Assembly: GCA_037045535.1 (NCBI GenBank)
Contig: JBAOHI010000077.1
Span: forward strand, 1 to 64,000
Origin: Competibacter_A sp037045535
Lineage (GTDB): Bacteria > Pseudomonadota > Gammaproteobacteria > Competibacterales > Competibacteraceae
Reading direction: 5' to 3'
DNA length: 64,000 nt
The position numbers and the translations under genes were made by a program. The notes below the pieces were generated by a model that was not told where the DNA came from, ran no database searches, and worked only from the letters and a program-made list of their open reading frames with translations. Each line of letters starts with the position of its first letter. Positions within the stretch are counted from its first letter, which is position 1. Below are positions 35,585-43,341 of the stretch, one piece after another.

Positions 35585-36078
35585 TTCTGGAACCGCGCTT
35601 CGCTTGCGACGACGCGGTACGGACGATCCGCAACATCCGTAACGACGGCACGTATCCCGGCCAACCGACTGGCGTGCTGCTGGTGCGACGCGGCAGTGTT
35701 GGCTACGTCCGTCACATTGGAGTATTTCTACAAGACCAGATTATCTACACCGTGCATTTTCTCGAAGCCGGCAACCGCATCGTCGGTTGTCGCGAGACCG
35801 AGCTGATCCCGGCGGACGCGCCTTGGATCCCCAATCGCTTCGAGCGGGGCGATCGGGTTGCCGCGAGACGGGCACTGGTGGTGGGCGGCGAAACAGTGGG
35901 TGTAGTGGGTGCGGCGGGCGAAATCATGGCGGTGATTCGCGAATCGGAAACGATCCACTATCACGTCCTGTTCGACAAACGGGTCTTCGAGGTTCCAGAA
36001 GACGCTTTGGACGATTTGGCGTCGTCGGCAAATCCCTGCTCACGTTCCCAGATAATGCCAAGCGCGAGCCTTGAATAA
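35581..36078 (+). CDS. nifZ: NifZ, MoFe protein P-cluster maturation factor
   Basis: 165 residues. The NifZ core is plain: RNDGTYPGQPTGVLLVRRG and GYVRHIGVFLQDQIIYTVHF, with a second SH3-like half around FERGDRVAARRALVV. NifZ acts in forming the second P-cluster pair of NifDK. It overlaps nifW by 4 bases. Its last 39 bases overlap the end of modC, which is transcribed towards it; no terminator fits between them. Confidence 0.92.
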   Translation: MILEPRFACDDAVRTIRNIRNDGTYPGQPTGVLLVRRGSVGYVRHIGVFLQDQIIYTVHFLEAGNRIVGCRETELIPADAPWIPNRFERGDRVAARRALVVGGETVGVVGAAGEIMAVIRESETIHYHVLFDKRVFEVPEDALDDLASSANPCSRSQIMPSASLE

Positions 36079-37113
36079 GCAATAGACGGCGTCGCCTTCC
36101 ATCAGGCCGAGATCGTGGACGGCCTTGACGGTAATCTCGGCCAGGATCGGCACGCCGACATCGATTTCCGCCAACACGCGGTCGGCGATCCGGCGCAGGC
36201 CCAACACACGGCCTGGCACTTGATTTTGAATGGTCGTGTTGGGTACGGGATGGCGAGCCAAGGCTACGTCGGCCGCGCGCAGTGCGATCCAGGTTTCGGT
36301 GCCCGGCGCTAGGGCGGACAGCGGTAAATGCAACTCGTGGTGGTCATACTGCACGGTGGTACAGCCGATATCCGGCTCGTGCCGCTGAACCCTGACCTGT
36401 AGCACATTTTCCAATCCCAACGAGCGCGCCAGCCCGAGAACGTGATCCTGTCGGATCACCTCTGAAAACAGCCCTTGACCCAGGATGCGGCCCTGTTCCA
36501 TCACCGCCAAATGAGGCGTTAGATACAGGATTTCGTTGATGGCGTGGCTGACGTAAAGCATCGGCAGGCGCAACTCGTCCCGCACCCGGCGCAGAAACGG
36601 CAAGATTTGCTGCTTGCGGCCTTCGTCCAGTGCCGCCAACGGCTCGTCCAGCAACAGCAGGCGCGGCGCTGCCAACAAGGTCCGACCCAATGCTACCCGT
36701 TGCCGTTCGCCGCCGGACAAATGGCGTGGTCGACGCTGTAGCAGATGACCGATGTCCAGCAGGTCAATAATTTGCGCCGGGGTAAATTGCCGTTGTGCCG
36801 GTGGTAGCAGTTTGAAGCCGTACAGCAGATTGTGTTCGACCGAGCGATGGGGAAACAACTGGCTGTCCTGAAACACGAGCCCAACCCGACGCCGGTGTGG
36901 CGGCAAATCAATCCGTTTTTGCGCGTCGAATAACGGAAGACCGTCGAGGTGAATGTATCCAGCCCTTGGCCGCACCAGACCCGCGATCGCGCGGAGGAGA
37001 GTGCTTTTACCGCAGCCGGATGGGCCAAACAGCCCGCTGATCGATTGCTCCAGCGTCAATCGGCCTTGCAGAGCGAACGAACCTTGGCGAAGTTCGAGAT
37101 CAAGGTCGAGCAT
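36040..37113 (-). CDS. modC: Molybdate ABC transporter ATP-binding protein ModC
   Basis: 357 residues. Walker A GPSGCGKSTLL, Q-loop VFQDSQLFPH, signature LSGGERQRVALGRTLL and Walker B LLLLDEPLAALD are all intact; a C-terminal TOBE/Mop regulatory domain (about 290-357) is present, as is normal for ModC. It powers molybdate uptake for FeMo cofactor. Last gene of the mod operon, 12 bases after modD, convergent with nifZ. Confidence 0.94.
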   Translation of the reverse strand: MLDLDLELRQGSFALQGRLTLEQSISGLFGPSGCGKSTLLRAIAGLVRPRAGYIHLDGLPLFDAQKRIDLPPHRRRVGLVFQDSQLFPHRSVEHNLLYGFKLLPPAQRQFTPAQIIDLLDIGHLLQRRPRHLSGGERQRVALGRTLLAAPRLLLLDEPLAALDEGRKQQILPFLRRVRDELRLPMLYVSHAINEILYLTPHLAVMEQGRILGQGLFSEVIRQDHVLGLARSLGLENVLQVRVQRHEPDIGCTTVQYDHHELHLPLSALAPGTETWIALRAADVALARHPVPNTTIQNQVPGRVLGLRRIADRVLAEIDVGVPILAEITVKAVHDLGLMEGDAVYCLFKARAWHYLGT

Positions 37114-37125
37114 GCGAGCGTTGCC

Positions 37126-37971
37126 TCAACACGCCGAAATGCTCACCTTGACATCGGCGGGTGGCGCGAAATACGGGGCCGAAGTTACCAGAATCCGTGC
37201 GCCAGCGCGGACGTAAGCGGCGGCATTGGCTGGCTTGACGCCACCAGCAGCGGCCACTTTGACGGCGGCCGCCGTATCGGCCAGCCGCGCCACGACGGCG
37301 GCCACCGCTTCGGGCGAAAACTTCTCCAACTGCACGACATCGGCCCCGGCCCGAGCAGCCAACACCGCTTCGTCGAGGCTGTTCACCTCGACCACGATCT
37401 TGCGTTCGGGACAGGCGATCTTCAGCCGCGCCAAGGCCGCAACATCGTCCTCTCCAGCCAGAAAGACGCGATGTTCGGGGAATACCAGCACCGTTTCGGA
37501 CAAACCCAGACGATGCGGTACCGCGCCCGCCGCCAGGATCGCCTTGAGCGAGAGGGCTTTGGTACCGGGAAAAGTCTTGCGGGTACAGGCGACGACGACC
37601 GCCGGATTGACGGTGTGCGCGGCTTCGACGATGCGGTGCGCGACGGTCGCGATGCCCGAGGTATATTCCATCAGCGTCTGCGCCACTTTCCAGCCGGCGA
37701 GCAACGCCGCAGCCGGCCCTGTGGCCGCCAGCAGCGAGGCACCCGCTTCGACCGGGCAACCGCTCGGACACAGCACATCCACCGTGCAACCAACCCGAAC
37801 CAGCAGGCGGGCGGCTTCCTCGGACGCTGCCACCACCATCGCATCGCGCGCTTCGAACACCATACGTCCCGGCCGCTCACCGATGCCCAGCGCGTGGGTG
37901 GTCAGATCGCCGAAAGGGACATCTTCGGCCAACCAGCGGTCGATTTCGCTATCGGGGATCAGTGGCATCAT
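37126..37971 (-). CDS. modD: ModD protein (NadC-related phosphoribosyltransferase fold)
   Basis: 281 residues. It is related to quinolinate phosphoribosyltransferase (NadC): DVPFGDLTTHAL at the start, EYTSGIATVAHRIVEAA, ACTRKTFPGTKALSLKA and a C-terminal AAAGGVKPANAAAYV. ModD is found in mod operons of many diazotrophs; its exact reaction is not settled. It sits between the truncated haemoglobin gene and modC on the same strand. Confidence 0.9.
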   Translation of the reverse strand: MMPLIPDSEIDRWLAEDVPFGDLTTHALGIGERPGRMVFEARDAMVVAASEEAARLLVRVGCTVDVLCPSGCPVEAGASLLAATGPAAALLAGWKVAQTLMEYTSGIATVAHRIVEAAHTVNPAVVVACTRKTFPGTKALSLKAILAAGAVPHRLGLSETVLVFPEHRVFLAGEDDVAALARLKIACPERKIVVEVNSLDEAVLAARAGADVVQLEKFSPEAVAAVVARLADTAAAVKVAAAGGVKPANAAAYVRAGARILVTSAPYFAPPADVKVSISAC

Positions 37972-38014
37972 GGGGTGATGGGGCTCGGCTTGGTCATCGA
38001 CGAATGTTGAACGC

Positions 38015-38440
38015 TCATGCTTTGTTTCTGCTCCGCTCGGCAGGAATGTACAGTTGTTCGAGCAAATATTGCTTGAACTCCTCGGCGTAGGGTTGGTTTT
38101 TCAGCGCTTCCGCCATGCACGATAACCACGCATCGCGCTCGCTGGAGCCAATCGCAAAACGTCTGTGTGCTTGAGGTATGTTGATGGAGCCGTATCGTTC
38201 CGCGTAAAGGCTTGGGCCACCCAGCCAGCCGCACAGGAAGCGAGCCAGCTTGTCCCTGGAAATGGTCAGATCCGCCGGATGCATGGCTCTGATTTTTGAG
38301 GCTCCGGGAAGCCGATTCATGGCATCGTAAAAATCATCGACCAGCTTTCTGATGCCCGCTTCGCCGCCCGCCGCCCGGTAGGACGCATCGCCCGTTCCGT
38401 AAGGGGGTCTGTCTTTGTTTTCGAGTTCCGAGATAGCCAA
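38015..38440 (-). CDS. Group II truncated haemoglobin
   Basis: 141 residues. The trHbO-type 2-on-2 globin pattern is clear: LVDDFYDAMNRLPGASKIRAMHP, then KLARFLCGWLGGPSLYAERYG, and the proximal His in INIPQAHRRFAIG, followed by RDAWLSCMAEAL. It binds O2 or NO. Its place between modB and modD, on the same strand with gaps of 68 and 43 bases, is unusual and ties it to molybdenum or nitrogenase metabolism; it might scavenge O2 or NO when nitrogenase is made. No separate promoter was recognised in the 68-bp gap. Confidence 0.9.
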   Translation of the reverse strand: MAISELENKDRPPYGTGDASYRAAGGEAGIRKLVDDFYDAMNRLPGASKIRAMHPADLTISRDKLARFLCGWLGGPSLYAERYGSINIPQAHRRFAIGSSERDAWLSCMAEALKNQPYAEEFKQYLLEQLYIPAERSRNKA

Positions 38441-38508
38441 CGGTCCAACTCCTTAAACATACATGAATGAAATAGCTCGGATATTCGGCTTGTTACGGGC
38501 GGTCGCGA

Positions 38509-39219
38509 TCATCCCCTTCGATTCCCCAGCAGCCGTTCTACCCGCCGGGCGCCCAGTTCGCTGACCCACAGCGCGGCCAAAGCCAGCAGGATGGAAATGA
38601 TCACCAGCCGCAGCGCTGGGTCGTCGCCGCCCGGAATCTGGGTGTAGGTATAAATCGCCAGCGGCAGGGTACGCGTTTCTCCGGCCACGTTGCCGACGAA
38701 GGTCACCGTCGCGCCGAACTCGCCCAGGCTGCGGGCGAAGGCTAACACCAGTCCGGTCAAAATACCGGGCAGTGACAGCGGCACGGTCACCGTCAGCCAG
38801 ACCCGCAACGGTCCCGCGCCCAAGGTGCGCGCCGCTTCCTCCAGGCGAGGTTCCACCAGCGTTACCGCCAGCCGCACCGCCCGGACCATCAGCGGAAACG
38901 CCATCAGCGCCGAGGCGATCACCGCGCCCTGCCAGGTGAACGCCAACGTGATGCCCCAGGTCTCGTACAGCCAGCGGCCGACCGGTCCTTGTCGGCCGAG
39001 CAACAGCAGCAACAGATAACCGGGAACCACCGGCGGCAACACCAGCGGCAGATGCACCAATCCATCTACAATGGCCTTGCCGGGAAACCGTAACCGTGCC
39101 AGCAGCCAACCAGTGACGACGCCGGGGATCGCAATCAACGCGGTGCACCATAGCCCGATCTTGAGCGATAGCCAGAGCGCGGTGAGCTCCTCGGGCGTGG
39201 GTTGCAGTGACGGCCACAC
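38509..39219 (-). CDS. modB: Molybdate ABC transporter permease ModB
   Basis: 236 residues with about five membrane helices and the EAA loop as EEAARTLGAGPLRVWLTVTVPLSL. The start appears to be the GTG at 39219, ten bases after the modA stop; there is no ATG nearby. It forms the membrane channel with ModA and ModC. Length and sequence are normal for ModB. Confidence 0.93.
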   Translation of the reverse strand: MWPSLQPTPEELTALWLSLKIGLWCTALIAIPGVVTGWLLARLRFPGKAIVDGLVHLPLVLPPVVPGYLLLLLLGRQGPVGRWLYETWGITLAFTWQGAVIASALMAFPLMVRAVRLAVTLVEPRLEEAARTLGAGPLRVWLTVTVPLSLPGILTGLVLAFARSLGEFGATVTFVGNVAGETRTLPLAIYTYTQIPGGDDPALRLVIISILLALAALWVSELGARRVERLLGNRRG

Positions 39220-39228
39220 GAGCGGTTG

Positions 39229-40005
39229 TCAGTTGAGCGCGGTGAATCCGTACTGGCGGAGCACCTTCGCCGCCGCCGGGGTACGCAGAAAATCAAGGAA
39301 TCCCTGCGCCGTCGGTTTGGCACCTTGCACCAGCGCGGCTGGATAGAGCACCGGCGAGTGGGTATCGGTGGGAAAGACGCCGAGGACCTCGACCTTGTCG
39401 GACAACTTCGCGTCGGTTTCGTAGACGATGCCGACCGCGCATTCGCCCCGTTCCACGAAGGCCAGCGCCGAGCGCACGTCCGGCGCTGCCGCCAGGCGCG
39501 GCTCCAGTGCCGCCCACCAGCCCAACGCGGTCAACGCCTGTTGGCTGTACCGACCGATGGGGACATCGGGATTGCAAGAGCACCAGCGACCCTGAAACGC
39601 GCCGGGCAGATCGAAGCCTTTTTCCAGTTTGACCGGAAACGCCTTGCCCTTAGGCGCGACCAGTACCAGTCGGTTGCCGAACAGGTTGCGACGGCTGGCT
39701 TTGACGATCTTGCCCTTGTCGTCGAGATAATCCATCCATTTCAAATCGGCGGAAACGAACACGTCTGCCGGCGCGCCCTGTTCAATTTGTTTAGCCAGGG
39801 CGGAAGCGGCGGCGAAGGACGTGACTACTTTGACACCCTTCTCCTTTTCGTATAACGCGGCGAGGTCTTGAACTGCGTTGGTGGCGCTGGCGGCAGCAAA
39901 CACGGTGACTTGCTCCGCCGCCTGGACAGGCAGGGCCAAGCCGAAGCCGGTTGCCAGCCAAAGCAAACCAATGCCCAGCCAGCGAAACCAGGTTCCACGA
40001 AACAT
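39229..40005 (-). CDS. modA: Molybdate-binding periplasmic protein ModA
   Basis: 258 residues. A signal peptide (about 1-30, ending ALPVQAAEQ) precedes the binding protein: VFAAASATNAVQDLAALYEKE, VTSFAAASALAKQIEQGAPADVF and LGWWAALEPRLAAAPDVRSAL, typical of ModA. Ser residues in AAASAT and ASALA are the usual oxyanion ligands. It lies between modE (29-base gap) and modB. Confidence 0.94.
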   Translation of the reverse strand: MFRGTWFRWLGIGLLWLATGFGLALPVQAAEQVTVFAAASATNAVQDLAALYEKEKGVKVVTSFAAASALAKQIEQGAPADVFVSADLKWMDYLDDKGKIVKASRRNLFGNRLVLVAPKGKAFPVKLEKGFDLPGAFQGRWCSCNPDVPIGRYSQQALTALGWWAALEPRLAAAPDVRSALAFVERGECAVGIVYETDAKLSDKVEVLGVFPTDTHSPVLYPAALVQGAKPTAQGFLDFLRTPAAAKVLRQYGFTALN

Positions 40006-40034
40006 CGAAAATCCCCTTTTTTGGTCAGCCGTGA

Positions 40035-40853
40035 CTACAACGCCACGCCCAGGATGAGGCTGGATGATTTGATGACCGCTACCGCCGGGTCGCCTTCCTT
40101 GAGTCCCAACCCGTCGATGCTGGCGTTGGTGATGGTGGCGGTCACCGTTTTACCGCCTGCCAACTGGAGGGTGACTTCGCCGTTGACCGCGCCTTTCTTG
40201 CAGTCCGAAACCGTGCCGTGCAACTGGTTGCGAGCGCTCAGTTTCAACTTGGGTTCTCCGGCCACGATGATGACGGAGGACGATTTCACTAAAACGTAAA
40301 CCTCGCCGCCTTCCTGAAGTCCCAGGTTCTCGACGCTGCCTCGGGTGATTAGAGCGGTAACATGATCGCCGCCGCCGATGTCTACGCCAACCTCAGCGTT
40401 GATCGGGCCAATGTTCAAGCCGGTTACCCGACCCAGGAACTGATTTCTCGCGCTGGTCTGCATCATCAATCTCCGCATGAAGTTCACTAGCTCGTCCACA
40501 TCATGGACCTTTTCATTCAACCGACCCAAAAACCGCCGGTATTCCCCTTCCACCGTATCGTACAACTGGATTTGCCGCAGCCCGTACTCGGTGATCCGGC
40601 TGCCGCCGCCGTGCTTGCCCCCGGTGGCGCTGGCCACCAACGGTTGCTCGGCCATGTTGTTCATCGCGTTTACCGCATCCCAGGCGGCTTTGTAGCTCAG
40701 CTTCACCGCCTTGGCCGCCTGGGTGATCGAACCGGTAACGGCAATCTGGCGCAGCAACGCCATCTGACGCTGGCCCAACAAGGGCCGGTCCCGCGTCGAA
40801 CCCAACCCAATCAGCTCTAGTAATAGGTTTGTCTCGTTCCGATCCCGCGCCAT
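40035..40853 (-). CDS. modE: Molybdate-responsive regulator ModE
   Basis: 272 residues. The N-terminal LysR-like winged helix (RQMALLRQIAVTGSITQAAKA, then YKAAWDAVNAMNN) is followed by two Mop/TOBE repeats (about 125-195 and 200-270), each with a SARNQF or SARNQL motif. Molybdate-loaded ModE represses mod genes. A perfect ModE-type palindrome lies 15 bases upstream of the ATG, so the operon is autoregulated. First gene of modE-A-B-trHb-D-C. Confidence 0.93.
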   Translation of the reverse strand: MARDRNETNLLLELIGLGSTRDRPLLGQRQMALLRQIAVTGSITQAAKAVKLSYKAAWDAVNAMNNMAEQPLVASATGGKHGGGSRITEYGLRQIQLYDTVEGEYRRFLGRLNEKVHDVDELVNFMRRLMMQTSARNQFLGRVTGLNIGPINAEVGVDIGGGDHVTALITRGSVENLGLQEGGEVYVLVKSSSVIIVAGEPKLKLSARNQLHGTVSDCKKGAVNGEVTLQLAGGKTVTATITNASIDGLGLKEGDPAVAVIKSSSLILGVAL

Positions 40854-40867
40854 TATTTTCCGTCACA

Positions 40868-40903
40868 GGTCATCGTTATAAAATTAAGTATATAACGATG
40901 ACC
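40868..40903. promoter_or_regulatory. ModE-binding palindrome (Mo-box) before modE
   Basis: GGTCATCGTTATA (40868-40880) and its exact inverse TATAACGATGACC (40891-40903) are separated by 10 bases. The inner CGTTATA...TATAACG halves are the ModE consensus. It covers the likely modE promoter, arguing for repression by Mo-ModE. Confidence 0.85.
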
Positions 40904-41059
40904 AAAATCATACTATACATGGCGCAAAACGAGCCTTTATCGCTGGGGCTGCGGCACGGTGGCGATATTAAATAATTCGTGTTGGGATAGTTCCGACGCC
41001 TTGTTCCCACACTACCAGTGCCCGGTAGCTTGCGGAAAACGACGCCGGAACTAGGATCT

Positions 41060-41377
41060 TTACGCCGCCAGCGGCAGCGCTTCGTGAGTAAAGCACGCCT
41101 TGGGACAGACTCGCGAGCAGGCTTCGCAACCGATGCAATCCATCGGATTGGAGAGTGTCATGAAGGAGTTGTCGCTGTCGTCATCGTCGTCATCGTCGTC
41201 ATCGTCCAAATCGACATCATCGATGGCCCGTTGCACGATGGTCAGCACATCGCGCGGGCAAACCTTGAAGCAGCGGCCGCAACCAATGCACTTTTCTTCA
41301 TTTAGCGCGGTCACGAACTGGGGGGTCCAGGACGTGCCGCCACGGGTAATGCCGGTAATGATAGGTTCAGCTCCCAT
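41060..41377 (-). CDS. fdxB: Nif-specific 2[4Fe-4S] ferredoxin FdxB (ferredoxin III)
   Basis: 105 residues. The first cluster motif is CIGCGRCFKVCP, the second CIGCEACSRVCPKAC, both complete; FVTALNEEKCIGC at the start is typical of the nif-specific type. Between the clusters is a run of ten Asp residues encoded by an imperfect 9-bp DNA repeat, longer than I would expect in relatives. It is thought to feed electrons to nitrogenase or cofactor assembly. Last gene of the nif operon, 82 bases after nifX; GAGG precedes the ATG. Confidence 0.92.
   Translation of the reverse strand: MGAEPIITGITRGGTSWTPQFVTALNEEKCIGCGRCFKVCPRDVLTIVQRAIDDVDLDDDDDDDDDDSDNSFMTLSNPMDCIGCEACSRVCPKACFTHEALPLAA
41181..41207. 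repeat. Three-copy 9-bp tandem repeat encoding poly-Asp in fdxB
   Basis: TCATCGTCG occurs three times in a row (the last ending CC). Read on the minus strand it gives the Asp run between the ferredoxin clusters. It is a candidate for length variation by slippage. Confidence 0.75.
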
Positions 41378-41459
41378 AATTGTTTTACCTCGCTCGTTGA
41401 ATGGCCCCGGTACCGGAGCGAAACCGGACCAGGAATCGCAAAAAACCGTTGTCTATTCT

Positions 41460-41960
41460 TTATTCCCGCCAACCTTCCGCTTCCATCGCGGCGAAACGTG
41501 CCTCGGCACTTTCAGGTTGCTGCTGGCGAGCAATCGCCCGGTTGAGCCAGACTGGCGCTTGACCGCCGCGCAGGGCCGCTTGAAGCTCGGCGAGCAAGGG
41601 AGCGATAGCCGTACCGGCTTCCACTCGCATCGGTTGAACGCCGACGGCCAGCAATTGCTGGATGGCGGAACCGCCGACCGCCTGGCAGTAAACCACCGTG
41701 CAGCCCTGCAATAGCGCCAGCTTGGCGGCTAGTTTGTCTTCGTGGCCATCCTGATCGAGGTCACCGAACTGGGCGAATTCAACCACGGTGGCTTGATCGG
41801 GCGTGACAGCGTAAATGAGGATCGCGGTAGCAGTGCCAAAATGCTGGTCGATCTTGTGACGGTCGCTGGTGGCGAAGGCTGCCTTGATGCTGGGAGTCAT
41901 ATCCTGTTCCGCGTCCTTAATGCCACCGGTCAGAATTCGCAAATGCCTGCGGAGTGCCAT
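41460..41960 (-). CDS. nifX: FeMo-cofactor carrier NifX
   Basis: 166 residues from the ATG at 41960, which follows CAGGAGG. The NifX/NafY cofactor-binding fold is shown by KAAFATSDRHKIDQHFGTATAILIY and CTVVYCQAVGGSAIQQLLAVGV. NifX binds NifB-co and FeMo-co precursors in transit between NifB, NifEN and NifDK. Its start lies inside the 3' end of nifN (44-base overlap). Confidence 0.92.
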   Translation of the reverse strand: MALRRHLRILTGGIKDAEQDMTPSIKAAFATSDRHKIDQHFGTATAILIYAVTPDQATVVEFAQFGDLDQDGHEDKLAAKLALLQGCTVVYCQAVGGSAIQQLLAVGVQPMRVEAGTAIAPLLAELQAALRGGQAPVWLNRAIARQQQPESAEARFAAMEAEGWRE

Positions 41961-43341
41961 GACTCGCCTCCTGCCGTGAGTCGGCTTTGCGGGAATAGAT
42001 GGAGTGATAGGGAGCAACGCCATGATCGGCTTGTTCGAGCAGTGCGTTGGCCAGATCGAACAGCAATTGCCGGCTACCGCCGTAGCCGATCCAGGCACAC
42101 TGATAACCGCCGATACGGTCGTATTGCGGGATGCCTGCGCGCAGCAGCGGGATGCCGAGGCGTTCGGCGGTTTCGGCAGCGTGGGAATTGCTGATGATTA
42201 GCTCCGCGCCGTGCGCGCGAGCCAAGTCCTCCAGATCCTCCAGATCGCCGATGCGTACCTGGGACAAAGGAGTCCGGGTCAGCACCAAGGCGCGGCTGGA
42301 GGCCACCGCCGCCACGATTTCCGCGCCGGTCTCGGCCAGCAATTCGCTGAAGGCATGTAGCAGATCGGGATCGGCACCGACGGCGATCCGGGCTTGGCCG
42401 AGCAAGAAATGAGTGTCGAGCAAAGCGTCCTGCAATTGTGCCCGTTGCCGTTCCAGTCGGGCCGGCACCGTGCGACCGGCGATGCCGGCCAGCGTCATGA
42501 CCAGTCGGTCGTTAGCGTCCAGTCCCAGCAAGTGATCGAAGCGATGCACCGGCACACCCGTCCGGCTTTCCAACAACTCGGCGGCGGGATAAAGCGAAGA
42601 GCCGATGACCAGCGTGGCAGCGGCATCGCCCAAGGTCGCAAAGGCGGATAACGGCGTGCCGCCGATGGTGATCGGCGAAAAATCCTCGGCGTCAAGATGG
42701 CCGTCCAGTGAATCGGACAGATCGGGAATCAATACAGGATGCAACCCGAATCGCTCGATCAGTTCACGCAAGGCTTCCAAGTCGCCGGGCGTCAGCAGCG
42801 AGCCGCACAACACGTTGACCTGATGCGGGCGGCGACCCGGACCAGTGCCAGCATCGTCGGCCGTCGGTACCCATTCGGCAATCATGGCCTGCACTGCCGC
42901 CGCGAAGCCACTTTCCAGACAACCACTGAAATCGGGCGTATTGACCGGCACGATCCGCACGTTTTGAAATTCGGGATGCCGGGCGCGAAAAACCTTGAGC
43001 ACGCGGTGAATGTCGGTTCCTTGCGTTTCCGACAGGCCGGTGGTCAGCAAGCCAATAGCCGACGGCCGATTTTTCTCGGCGATGGTTTTCAACGCCGCGA
43101 TCAGGTTATCGTCCGCGCCCATGATGCTACTGACCTGATCCATCGCGGTGCTTTGCAGCGGAATCGGCTCCCGAAAGTGCCGGACCAGGAACACCTTGGC
43201 GAAAGCGGTACAGCCCTGCGCGCCGTGCAGCAAGGGCATGGCGCGATTGAGGCCGAGCACGGCCAAACTAGCGCCGAGCGGCTGACTGGTCTTGAGCGGA
43301 CTGACCGCCAGCGCTTTACTGCGTCCCAATACCTCAGCCAT
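41917..43341 (-). CDS. nifN: Cofactor scaffold protein NifN
   Basis: 474 residues starting at the ATG at 43341 (MAEVLGRSKAL), 8 bases inside the nifE end. It is the beta subunit of the NifEN scaffold where the precursor becomes FeMo-co, related to NifK. Conserved: KTSQPLGASLAVLGLNRAMP, HGAQGCTAFAKVFLVRHFREP with a cluster-ligating Cys, and GYQCAWIGYGGSRQLLFDLANAL near the end. Length is normal. An extra C-terminal run overlaps nifX. Confidence 0.93.
   Translation of the reverse strand: MAEVLGRSKALAVSPLKTSQPLGASLAVLGLNRAMPLLHGAQGCTAFAKVFLVRHFREPIPLQSTAMDQVSSIMGADDNLIAALKTIAEKNRPSAIGLLTTGLSETQGTDIHRVLKVFRARHPEFQNVRIVPVNTPDFSGCLESGFAAAVQAMIAEWVPTADDAGTGPGRRPHQVNVLCGSLLTPGDLEALRELIERFGLHPVLIPDLSDSLDGHLDAEDFSPITIGGTPLSAFATLGDAAATLVIGSSLYPAAELLESRTGVPVHRFDHLLGLDANDRLVMTLAGIAGRTVPARLERQRAQLQDALLDTHFLLGQARIAVGADPDLLHAFSELLAETGAEIVAAVASSRALVLTRTPLSQVRIGDLEDLEDLARAHGAELIISNSHAAETAERLGIPLLRAGIPQYDRIGGYQCAWIGYGGSRQLLFDLANALLEQADHGVAPYHSIYSRKADSRQEASHGTPQAFANSDRWH

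Noticed and set aside
41175..41208. Tandem repeat considered as a CRISPR or VNTR array
   Set aside because: Only three 9-bp units without spacers, lying inside the fdxB coding sequence; it is a codon repeat.
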